14,256 bases of DNA from Peptococcaceae bacterium UBA5356. GTDB lineage: Bacteria > Bacillota > Peptococcia > DRI-13 > DTU073. The notes below the pieces were generated by a model that was not told the origin of the DNA, made no database searches, and worked only from the letters and a program-made list of their open reading frames with translations. A program made the position numbers and the translations under genes. Of this stretch, positions 1 to 5,750 are shown piece by piece. The stretch's first letter is position 1, and every line of letters starts with the position of its first letter. The DNA lies in assembly GCA_002407935.1 (NCBI GenBank), contig DHPU01000030.1, positions 1 through 14,256 on the forward strand, read 5' to 3'.

Positions 1-51
1 TTCTTTTCTTGTTTATTCTTAATTTGTATTCTCTTTTTACTTATAAAAAAC

Positions 52-95
52 AAAAAGGCCTCTGTAGCTTAAGCATAAACAACAGAGGTCTTTTT
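52..95 (-). terminator. Intrinsic terminator closing the leftmost gene group
   Basis: A 14-bp stem (arms 52-65 and 82-95, loop of 16 bases) carries A-runs on one side and T-runs on the other, so it can act in both directions. Read on the plus strand the stem has one G-U pair; on the minus strand the same position is an A/C mismatch. It lies about 50 bases past the stop of the SelB fragment and is the only strong hairpin there. Nothing else is seen in bases 1-51, so a converging gene beyond the left edge could share it. Confidence 0.85.
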
Positions 96-144
96 ATTTA
101 AATTTTAATTTTACTTAATTCCTTCCTTCACCCTTTCCCAGCCG

Positions 145-363
145 CTAATCGCCGTGGAAAGAAGCATCAACCCTTTGGGTAGGCACAAGCTGCCCTTCTT
201 CCGTCAATAAATCTCCACGCTCCAGTTCCTTAGGTTCAACTCCAGCCAGATTAACAGCCACCCTTTGCCCCACTTGAGCCGTTTCTACAAATTTATTGTG
301 TACCTGTAATTTTCTCACTCTAACTCTGCTATTCTTGTTCGGGATAAACAGCTGATCTCCCAC
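145..363 (-). pseudogene. Orphan SelB domain II fragment (selenocysteine-specific elongation factor remnant)
   Basis: This 72-codon frame matches the second (beta-barrel) domain of SelB, the factor that delivers selenocysteyl-tRNA to the ribosome. The run VRVRKLQVHNKFVETAQVGQ and then RVAVNLAG...ELERGDLL is typical of SelB rather than EF-Tu. The match continues a few codons upstream of the GTG at 363 (CGKIT before VGDQ), back to a stop at 397-399, so the 5' end is cut inside the gene. The GTP-binding domain, domain III and the C-terminal winged helices that bind SECIS RNA are all missing; full SelB is about 600 residues or more. The frame begins 20 bases after the peptidase stop with only a weak SD. 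It has no internal stop, so either it decayed recently or it is kept as a small protein. I favour a remnant. The SelB resemblance is strong; pseudogene status is inference. Confidence 0.7.
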
Positions 364-383
364 CGTTATTTTTCCGCATATGG

Positions 384-1280
384 CTAATGATAAAGGTTAT
401 AGCATAATTCAAAATCAGCGAAACTCAATCCATAAACCGCTGCAAAAGCGCTCTTAAAAGCTTTTCCTTGGCCTAAGCACTCTAACAAGTTCGTCATCTT
501 CTCGTTTCCATAATGAGCAAGCAACTGCCGCACCGCCTGCAAGGATTGCCAATAAGCCAAAAACTGATCCGCTTGTTCGTCAAAGCTACGGTCTAAAGCC
601 GCCAAAGAATATAATGAAGCTCTACTATCAAGCGTAGGCTCGCTTAAAGTAAAACCGGTAATTTGCTCCTCCACATACTGAGCTAACCCCTCGGTCAACC
701 AACGTGGATAATTTCCTCCGGTAACCTCATCTACTAATAAATGCGTTAACTCATGAGCTAAAGGCCCTTCCTTGGCAAAAGTTGCTCCTGCCTCCGCCGC
801 ACTCTGCGGCAAGGCTCCTGTCCAGCCCCGCGGCGAAACAAGCCTAATGGTGCCTGCCCAATATACGCCCGCTGTACTTTTATCGCCTGCCCAGCCAAAG
901 CTTTTATTTAATGCTGCTTCATCTCCATATAATACTAACGGAATCCTACCCGCTCGATGCTTAGCACCAAAGACTTCTTCCGTTCTCACTAAATACTCTT
1001 CTGCCAGTTCAAGAATCAGCGGCGCAAGCTCCCGCTCTTCCTGTGTATATTTTAAAATAAAGCTCTCACTCTTTAAAACTTCATAATCCTTCGTCTGATA
1101 ATTTAACAGCAAGCGTACTCCTTGCTGAAATACTTTAGATACCAGCCCCCGTAAATAAAAAGAGCAGTCCGCGATAAATAATCCCGGTAAAAGTACGATG
1201 ATTAAAACAAATGCCACTATTTTTAATAGGCCGTCCCTGGAATACCTGGCTATCTGTTGCTGAAAAATGAGATTAAACAT
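384..1280 (-). CDS. Membrane-anchored gluzincin metallopeptidase (peptidase MA-like family)
   Basis: A 298-residue protein with a short cytoplasmic N-terminus, one hydrophobic segment at about residues 20-38 (signal anchor or uncleaved signal) and an extracytoplasmic domain. The zinc site is HELTH (His176, Glu177, His180), followed 16 residues later by Glu197 in WLTEGLAQY. That HExxH...E arrangement is typical of gluzincins of the peptidase MA-like group. It probably cleaves peptides or proteins at the outer face of the membrane; the substrate is unknown. The ATG at 1280 is preceded by AAGGGGGA at good spacing. An extended -10 promoter lies about 60 bases upstream, so it can be expressed apart from the trxB group. 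The leader contains a 9-bp inverted repeat whose inner flank is the SD. The SelB fragment follows 20 bases downstream. The catalytic site looks complete. The family call is from motif and architecture only. Confidence 0.8.
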   Translation of the reverse strand: MFNLIFQQQIARYSRDGLLKIVAFVLIIVLLPGLFIADCSFYLRGLVSKVFQQGVRLLLNYQTKDYEVLKSESFILKYTQEERELAPLILELAEEYLVRTEEVFGAKHRAGRIPLVLYGDEAALNKSFGWAGDKSTAGVYWAGTIRLVSPRGWTGALPQSAAEAGATFAKEGPLAHELTHLLVDEVTGGNYPRWLTEGLAQYVEEQITGFTLSEPTLDSRASLYSLAALDRSFDEQADQFLAYWQSLQAVRQLLAHYGNEKMTNLLECLGQGKAFKSAFAAVYGLSFADFELCYNLYH

Positions 1281-1281
1281 A

Positions 1282-1336
1282 AGATACAGTCCCCCTTACA
1301 CGCTGTCCGTCTCTTCCGTCAATTGACACTGTATCT
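1282..1336 (-). promoter_or_regulatory. Leader inverted repeat enclosing the SD of the peptidase gene
   Basis: AGATACAGT (1328-1336 as transcribed) is matched by ACTGTATCT (1282-1290), with the SD AAGGGGGA directly against the 3' arm and the ATG two bases beyond it. A second palindrome, GTCAATTGAC (1318-1327), sits just inside. If transcribed whole, the stem would end at the start codon and could control initiation. The predicted transcription start is near 1332-1334, so part of the 5' arm might be untranscribed and the repeat could instead be a DNA operator. Confidence 0.45.
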
Positions 1337-1338
1337 CC

Positions 1339-1347
1339 ATTATAACA
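1339..1347 (-). promoter_or_regulatory. Extended -10 promoter for the peptidase gene
   Basis: On the minus strand TGTTATAAT gives a perfect -10 (TATAAT, 1339-1344) with the TG extension one base upstream (1346-1347). No good -35 is found 16-18 bases further upstream, as is common for extended -10 promoters. It lies between the small membrane ORF (stop at 1381) and the peptidase start at 1280. Confidence 0.55.
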
Positions 1348-1380
1348 AGACTTTAGCCCCTCTTGATCTAGTAATTATTA

Positions 1381-1491
1381 CTAAAAATACCAAACTAAAG
1401 TCGACAACAAAAGTCCGGCACATAATAAAAGCGCCAAAACTATGGTGAAGCCCCTTTTAAGCTGCTCTCTTTTCTTCCTAGACAGCCTCAT
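1381..1491 (-). CDS. 36-residue single-pass membrane protein (unrecognised)
   Basis: An ATG at 1491 follows GTAGGGGGT at seven-base spacing and opens a 36-codon frame ending in TAG at 1381. The protein starts with a strongly basic stretch (MRLSRKKREQLKRG) and ends with a hydrophobic run (about residues 16-36, ending LSTLVWYF). This is the layout of a tiny inner-membrane protein with its N-terminus in the cytoplasm. It sits 61 bases after trxB with no terminator between, so it probably shares that transcript. The shape recalls the very small DUF4044/Prli42-type proteins of Firmicutes, the latter a membrane anchor of the stressosome in Listeria, but the sequence match is not strong enough to assign it. 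The good SD and the charge-then-hydrophobic pattern support a real gene. Function unknown. Confidence 0.6.
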   Translation of the reverse strand: MRLSRKKREQLKRGFTIVLALLLCAGLLLSTLVWYF

Positions 1492-1552
1492 CGCGATTAC
1501 CCCCTACTTCATTTTCTGCTTTCTCACCTTTACTTTTCAACCTTATCTTTGT

Positions 1553-2581
1553 CTATAACGAATGCAAGTATTCGTCCACTGCCGCTAAAACCGAGGCTCC
1601 ATCACCCACCGCAGTAGCTACTTGCCTAGTCTTTTTCCGACGGCAGTCCCCTATCGCAAAAACCCCGGTAATAGATAATTGCAAGTTTTCATCTGTAAGT
1701 AAATAGCCTTGCTCATTTTTTGAATTATGATCGGCTAAAAAGGCCGTATTGGGCTGGGTTCCCACATACATGAAAACTCCCTCCACTTCCTCACTTATGG
1801 TAGCCAAAGTTTTTACATTATGCAGAATGAGGGAGCTTATCTTCCTCTCTCCGGCAATCTCCTTAACTACCGTATCCCAGTATACCTTGATATTGGGGGC
1901 AGCTAACGCTTTGTTCCCCAATACCTTATCAGCACGAAAGGTATCCCGGCGATGAATAATGACTACTTCCCGGGCAATATTAGCTAAAAAAAGTGCTTCC
2001 TTTACTGCCGCATCTCCTCCCCCTATCACCGCTACCTTTTTATTACGAAAGAAAAAACCGTCACAAGTGGCACAATAAGAGACTCCTCTTCCCCGAAACT
2101 CTTTTTCTCCTTTTACACCCAATTCACGAGGCTGAGCACCGGTAGCCAGGATAATCGTCTTTCCCTGTACTGTACCCACATTTGTCTCCACATTTTTAAT
2201 TTTACCAGTAAGGTTCGTACTTTGAAGTACATTAACCTCCGCAGTAAGAAAGTTACAACCAAAGTGCACCGCTTGATTATAAAAATTAAGCATCAACTCC
2301 GGACCGGAGATCCCCTCCGGGAACCCCGGATAGTTTTCAATTAAATCCGTAGAAGCGGCCTGCCCACCAAAAGCTCCCCTCTCAATCAAAAGAGTCTTCC
2401 ACCCTGCCCGGCAGGCATAAATAGCGGCAGTGAGCCCCGCCGGCCCCCCGCCAATAATGATCACATCATATAAAGCCAAACCCTTCACCCTTTCAATATA
2501 CAACTTATACTTATTAATATTATTGTCAATTTGAAAAGAGTACAAGATTTCACCCCTGTACTCTAACTGTGTCTTCTCCAT
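1553..2581 (-). CDS. trxB: Thioredoxin reductase (NADPH, FAD)
   Basis: This cytosolic flavoenzyme passes electrons from NADPH through FAD to a redox-active disulfide and then to thioredoxin. It has the FAD-binding GGGPAG at residues 44-49, the active disulfide CATC (Cys170, Cys173) followed by DG, the second Rossmann motif GGGDAA (187-192) with HRRD further on, and the C-terminal IGDCR...TAVGDG FAD contact. The reading frame of 342 codons has about 35 residues more than usual before the first beta strand. The ATG at 2581 has AAGG close upstream. However, a GTG at 2488 or a TTG at 2479 (SD GAAAGG) would give the normal length of about 310, so the true start may be downstream. It begins 43 bases after the M23 hydrolase gene and is probably co-transcribed with it. 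No thioredoxin gene is in the window. The enzyme class is secure; the start is not. Confidence 0.93.
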   Translation of the reverse strand: MEKTQLEYRGEILYSFQIDNNINKYKLYIERVKGLALYDVIIIGGGPAGLTAAIYACRAGWKTLLIERGAFGGQAASTDLIENYPGFPEGISGPELMLNFYNQAVHFGCNFLTAEVNVLQSTNLTGKIKNVETNVGTVQGKTIILATGAQPRELGVKGEKEFRGRGVSYCATCDGFFFRNKKVAVIGGGDAAVKEALFLANIAREVVIIHRRDTFRADKVLGNKALAAPNIKVYWDTVVKEIAGERKISSLILHNVKTLATISEEVEGVFMYVGTQPNTAFLADHNSKNEQGYLLTDENLQLSITGVFAIGDCRRKKTRQVATAVGDGASVLAAVDEYLHSL

Positions 2582-2624
2582 TTCGCCTTCGCTTCTTTGG
2601 ATATTACGTGGTAAGTCCTCTGGA

Positions 2625-3896
2625 TTAATTTAAATATCTCCGAGGTGAAACAAATTTTCCATTCTTTATTACCTCAAAATGGAGATGTGATCCTGTGCTT
2701 CGCCCAGTGGAACCTACCTTCCCAAGCAGATCTCCTCTGGAAATCTTTTGCCCTACCGTAACGTTTAGCGCACTAAGATGAGCATAGCGGGTTACCATTC
2801 CCTTGCCGTGATTAATCTCTACACATTTCCCATAATTACCGTACCAAGCCGCCCTTGTCACTGTGCCAGCTCCTGCAGCAAAAACCGGATTACCTGTAAC
2901 CCCATCTATATCCAACCCGGTATGGATACTTCTTCCTCTTTTCACTCCATACGGTGAGGTTATTTTCCCTCTGATTGGCCAGCCTAAAGTACCGCTACCG
3001 CCGCCATCACGTGAGGCTACCATTGCTTTCTTTCCCGTGCAGACAACCTTAGCTTCAGGTTCCCGAAGCACCTTTTCTTGTAAGGTCTGCTTCTCTGTTT
3101 CTTGATTATTAGCTTTACTAATTCGATAGGTTACTTCTCTAATTCCATTTGTTCCTGCCTTTTTTACCTTCTGCTGCCCTTTCCAAAGCGAAGAATCATT
3201 CTCATAAACAACCTTACACGGAATCTTTTCCTCAACCGTCATAGTCAGCGTTGAAACAACCGTAACCAATGGCTCTATTTTCTTTAAATTTAAGGTTTGC
3301 CCAATTTGCAAGTATTTCCCTTTTAAAGATGGATTTATTTCTTCTAGTTCAGCCACCGTCATATCATTATTACGTGCCACAGTCCACAAAGATTCACCTT
3401 TTTTGACCGTATACGGTACTGTTTTATCCAACCCTTTGAGCATCGCCTCGATAGCTTCCTCTTTTGTTTTTAACTGCCCGACCGAGCTTTGGCTCTGCAC
3501 AATTTGTACATCTTCCAAAAATTCAGTTCTTTCCACATTAATTTGAGCGCCTTTTTGCGCATCTTTCACGTTTGGTAAATAATTTTTCTTAGTTTCTACC
3601 AATACTTCAGCGGCTTCTGCCTGTGAAGCTAAATACAGAATCGGTGTCCCTTTTACGCTAATCGCCCAGGTATCTATCAACCCGTTTGCATTTTCCTGGT
3701 TTGTTTCCTGACCATCAGCCAGAGAAAGCCCCGACCCTTTATGTACAAAGTAATACCCGCCCATCAAAAAAATGCTTACTAATATGGCTAGGGCTCCTAC
3801 TTGATAACGCCTGCCCTTTTTACCAGACAACCATGGTAACACCTTTAATGAAAAGTTAATCCTCAAACTCGTCATTAATAATTTTCTATTAACCAT
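2625..3896 (-). CDS. Membrane-anchored LysM-G5-M23 peptidoglycan hydrolase
   Basis: A 423-residue envelope protein that probably cuts peptidoglycan cross-bridges or stem peptides. In order: a basic cytoplasmic tail, a transmembrane segment at about 33-50, a spacer of about 100 residues, a LysM peptidoglycan-binding module (about 161-206, VKKGESLWTVARNNDMTVAE), a G5 domain (about 208-289), a Gly-rich linker (298-303), and a C-terminal M23 endopeptidase domain (about 305-423). The M23 zinc and catalytic residues are all present: His325 and Asp329 (HTGLD), His373 (YAHLS), His404 and His406 (SHLHFE). It is therefore probably an active lysostaphin-type enzyme rather than a degenerate M23 activator. 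This architecture is common in Clostridia. A good sigma-A promoter and a leader of about 75 bases precede it. trxB and the 36-residue membrane protein follow on the same strand without a visible terminator. Confidence 0.9.
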   Translation of the reverse strand: MVNRKLLMTSLRINFSLKVLPWLSGKKGRRYQVGALAILVSIFLMGGYYFVHKGSGLSLADGQETNQENANGLIDTWAISVKGTPILYLASQAEAAEVLVETKKNYLPNVKDAQKGAQINVERTEFLEDVQIVQSQSSVGQLKTKEEAIEAMLKGLDKTVPYTVKKGESLWTVARNNDMTVAELEEINPSLKGKYLQIGQTLNLKKIEPLVTVVSTLTMTVEEKIPCKVVYENDSSLWKGQQKVKKAGTNGIREVTYRISKANNQETEKQTLQEKVLREPEAKVVCTGKKAMVASRDGGGSGTLGWPIRGKITSPYGVKRGRSIHTGLDIDGVTGNPVFAAGAGTVTRAAWYGNYGKCVEINHGKGMVTRYAHLSALNVTVGQKISRGDLLGKVGSTGRSTGSHLHFEVIKNGKFVSPRRYLN

Positions 3897-3971
3897 TTTC
3901 CCCTAAAGGCACACTGGTGCTATTGATAATGCGGAGCCTCCAGGGTTTTCACCTTCCTTCCGTCAACCCTG
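3897..3971 (-). promoter_or_regulatory. Possibly structured 5' leader of the M23 hydrolase gene
   Basis: The predicted transcript has a leader of about 75 bases. Its first part can fold as CAGGGTT (3965-3971) against AACCCTG (3941-3947), with GACGGAAGGAAGGTGAA in the loop. Further on GCAC-CAGT-GTGC makes a second small hairpin, and the loop AAGG could pair with CCUU near the SD. It does not match the c-di-AMP (ydaO) or c-di-GMP aptamer consensus as I know them. Structure and function are unproven. Confidence 0.3.
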
Positions 3972-3977
3972 CCCATT

Positions 3978-4007
3978 ATTATACTATACTTTATTAACGT
4001 GTTTCAA
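3978..4007 (-). promoter_or_regulatory. Sigma-A-type promoter of the M23-trxB group
   Basis: On the minus strand TTGAAA (4002-4007) and TATAAT (3978-3983) are separated by 18 bases, which is close to the vegetative consensus. It lies between the end of the SCIFF maturase gene and the M23 gene and would start transcription near 3971. The 70-odd bases between it and the maturase stop (4008-4086) show no clear terminator. Confidence 0.75.
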
Positions 4008-4086
4008 CCGAAGCTTCCTCGATGATAATAGAGATAAATCCAGACAACCGCTCTTTTGCCCTTATTATTGCCAAAAAACGCAGCTA

Positions 4087-5457
4087 TTAAACTATTTGTT
4101 TAACTTGCAGATAAATGCCATATTCCAGCCTGATTTTCTGTAATTCACAGCCTAATTCATAAGGCTGTAATAAATCTTGATGAAAATTAAAAGCATTGGC
4201 ATGGCACCCGCCACTACAAAAAAATCTGGCCCAACAACTCCGGCATTTCGCTTTTTTAAAAATATGCGCCTGCCGAAAGGTTTGACGCAAGGATTCATTT
4301 TGTATACCGCTAAATACATTACCCATTAAAAAATCCTTGTTTTCCATAAATTGATGACAGGGATACAAATCACCCGACGGAGAAACAGCAAGGTATTCGT
4401 TTCCTGCTCCACACCCTGACAAACGTTTAAGCAAACAGGGACCCTTATTAAGGTCAATATTAAAATGAAAAAACTTAAAGGGCTTACCTTTACGATAATA
4501 TTCCAGCCATTTTTGAGCCAGCCGCGCATATTGCTGCTTTAAAACAGGCAAATCCTCCTCCTGCAAAGCATAATCGTGTTCCGGCGATGCGACAACGGGT
4601 TCTATGGAAACGCGATCATAACCCCGGTCAACCAAATACAAAATGTCCTCGCAAAAATCCAAATTAAAATGCGTATATGTTCCCCGTACATAATATGTTT
4701 CCGCTTTTTGTCTAGTAACGTATTCCCGAATTCCCCTATCCACCAACGAAAAACTACCTTGCCCGCCGGTCAACGGCCTCATTTTATCATGCACCTGCGG
4801 ACGTCCATCAATGCTGAGAATTAAATAAATATCTTCCCTGTTCAGAAAGTCAATAATCTCCTTATTTAATAATACCGCATTAGTAGTCAAAGTCTGCTTG
4901 AGAGTTTTTCCTGCAGCTTGGGCCTTTTCCTTCCCATATCTCACTAATTCCTTGACCACTTCAAAATTCAGAAGCGGTTCCCCGCCAAAATAATCTACTT
5001 CGACATGTTGCCGTGACCCGGAAGCAGCAAAAAGAAAATCCAAAGCCCGCTTGCCCGTCTCTAAATCCATCAAGGATCTATCTGCGCCAAACGGCCCCGT
5101 CCCGGCAAAACAATACTTGCACCGCATATTGCAATCATGGGCGATATGAAGGCAAAGCGCTTTAACAATCTTCTCATCACGCGGTTCATAATTTTCCGGC
5201 ACCACATTCCGGCTAAAAAGGCTCCCCTCGCTCACCAGTTCTGTAAAGCCTGTTCTAATCTCGGCCAGCTCTTCCTTACTAAGTAACGCTTGTAAAGAAG
5301 CGACTGCCCTGTCCAAATCCCCCCCGGCCTTTTCCCAGACCTCTAAAAAGTCCCAGGCCTCCTTGCTCAAAGTATGCACAACACCACTATTAATATCCAG
5401 CACAATATAGGTATCCTCTACCTGAAATTTATGAAGAAGGGAAAAATCAAAAGCCAT
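4087..5457 (-). CDS. scfB: SCIFF peptide maturase, SPASM radical SAM enzyme (thioether cross-link forming)
   Basis: A 456-residue radical SAM enzyme predicted to install Cys-to-Thr thioether links in the SCIFF peptide encoded just upstream. The N-terminus (about 1-90) resembles the PqqD-like RiPP recognition element. The SAM-cluster motif CNMRCKYC gives Cys109, Cys113 and Cys116, followed by the GTGPFGADR stretch seen in this family and by YFGGEPLLNF. The C-terminal SPASM region has Cys349, 367, 405, 408, 414, 418 and 437, enough for two auxiliary [4Fe-4S] clusters (CRSC, then FFCSGGC). The start is set at the ATG at 5457, which has GGAGG eight bases upstream. An earlier ATG at 5499 would be read through the terminator-like hairpin and has no SD. 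The gene follows the precursor by 77 bases. Oxygen-labile clusters fit an anaerobe. The length agrees with known SCIFF maturases such as CteB. Confidence 0.95.
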   Translation of the reverse strand: MAFDFSLLHKFQVEDTYIVLDINSGVVHTLSKEAWDFLEVWEKAGGDLDRAVASLQALLSKEELAEIRTGFTELVSEGSLFSRNVVPENYEPRDEKIVKALCLHIAHDCNMRCKYCFAGTGPFGADRSLMDLETGKRALDFLFAASGSRQHVEVDYFGGEPLLNFEVVKELVRYGKEKAQAAGKTLKQTLTTNAVLLNKEIIDFLNREDIYLILSIDGRPQVHDKMRPLTGGQGSFSLVDRGIREYVTRQKAETYYVRGTYTHFNLDFCEDILYLVDRGYDRVSIEPVVASPEHDYALQEEDLPVLKQQYARLAQKWLEYYRKGKPFKFFHFNIDLNKGPCLLKRLSGCGAGNEYLAVSPSGDLYPCHQFMENKDFLMGNVFSGIQNESLRQTFRQAHIFKKAKCRSCWARFFCSGGCHANAFNFHQDLLQPYELGCELQKIRLEYGIYLQVKQIV

Positions 5458-5470
5458 TATTTCTACCTCC

Positions 5471-5493
5471 AAAAAAAGAGACCCTTCCGGGTC
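5471..5493 (-). terminator. Attenuator-type hairpin between SCIFF precursor and maturase
   Basis: In the minus-strand transcript GACCC-GGAA-GGGUC (5480-5493, GNRA-type tetraloop) is followed at once by UCUUUUUUU (5471-5479). It lies between the precursor stop at 5535 and the maturase SD. A five-bp GC-rich stem with a long U-run should stop only part of transcription. That would leave more mRNA for the peptide than for its enzyme. Confidence 0.65.
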
Positions 5494-5534
5494 AATCATC
5501 TAAATTTAACAAGCCGAAACTAATTACTAATTCT

Positions 5535-5687
5535 TTACCGCTGTTTCTGACAATCCTGATTGCTGACTGTGCAAGAAGTCTTACATGCCGATTGACAAGA
5601 GGTTACACACTCTCCACATCCGCCGTTTTTTACAGTTTGGGCTAAATTCTGTTTATTAACAGTTTTAATATGTACTTTTGTCTTCAT
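5535..5687 (-). CDS. scfA: SCIFF precursor peptide (six-cysteine ranthipeptide)
   Basis: A 50-residue peptide too short for most gene finders. After a basic leader (MKTKVHIKTVNKQNLAQ) comes a cysteine-rich core with six Cys at 24, 27, 31, 35, 39 and 46, including the family hallmark SCQSACKTSCTV. This is the SCIFF pattern (six cysteines in forty-five residues) found across Clostridia. The radical SAM enzyme encoded next to it is expected to link a Cys sulfur to a Thr side-chain carbon; by spacing, the link reported in CteA would correspond to Cys35-Thr40 here (inference from memory). AGGAGG lies about 10 bases before the ATG at 5687, and a likely promoter overlaps the end of the upstream activase gene. 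The mature product's role is unsettled in the literature; signalling or regulation has been proposed. No dedicated exporter or protease gene is in the window. Confidence 0.95.
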   Translation of the reverse strand: MKTKVHIKTVNKQNLAQTVKNGGCGECVTSCQSACKTSCTVSNQDCQKQR

Positions 5688-5721
5688 CTGTTTCTTGCCT
5701 CCTTTTTCCTGAACGTTCTTA

Positions 5722-5750
5722 ATTATATCATGACATCACTTCTCGGTAAA
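5722..5750 (-). promoter_or_regulatory. Probable promoter of the SCIFF genes inside the end of the activase gene
   Basis: TATAAT (5722-5727) lies just past the activase stop codon, with TTTACC (5745-5750) 17 bases upstream as a weak -35 inside the last codons. It would start transcription about 28 bases before the precursor ATG. The perfect -10 is convincing; the -35 matches only partly. Confidence 0.5.

Noticed and set aside
772..1086. A 104-codon plus-strand frame
   Set aside because: Antisense to the gluzincin gene, over its HELTH region; no independent coding signal.
3897..3971. Known c-di-AMP or c-di-GMP riboswitch ahead of the M23 gene
   Set aside because: The leader is only about 75 bases and lacks the conserved core words of either class.
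4326..4824. Short frames on both strands inside the maturase gene
   Set aside because: They overlap the SPASM and radical SAM coding region and have no features of their own.
5458..5499. Longer start of the SCIFF maturase
   Set aside because: The extra 14 codons run through the terminator-like hairpin and SD, and the conserved sequence starts at the ATG at 5457 with an ideal SD.
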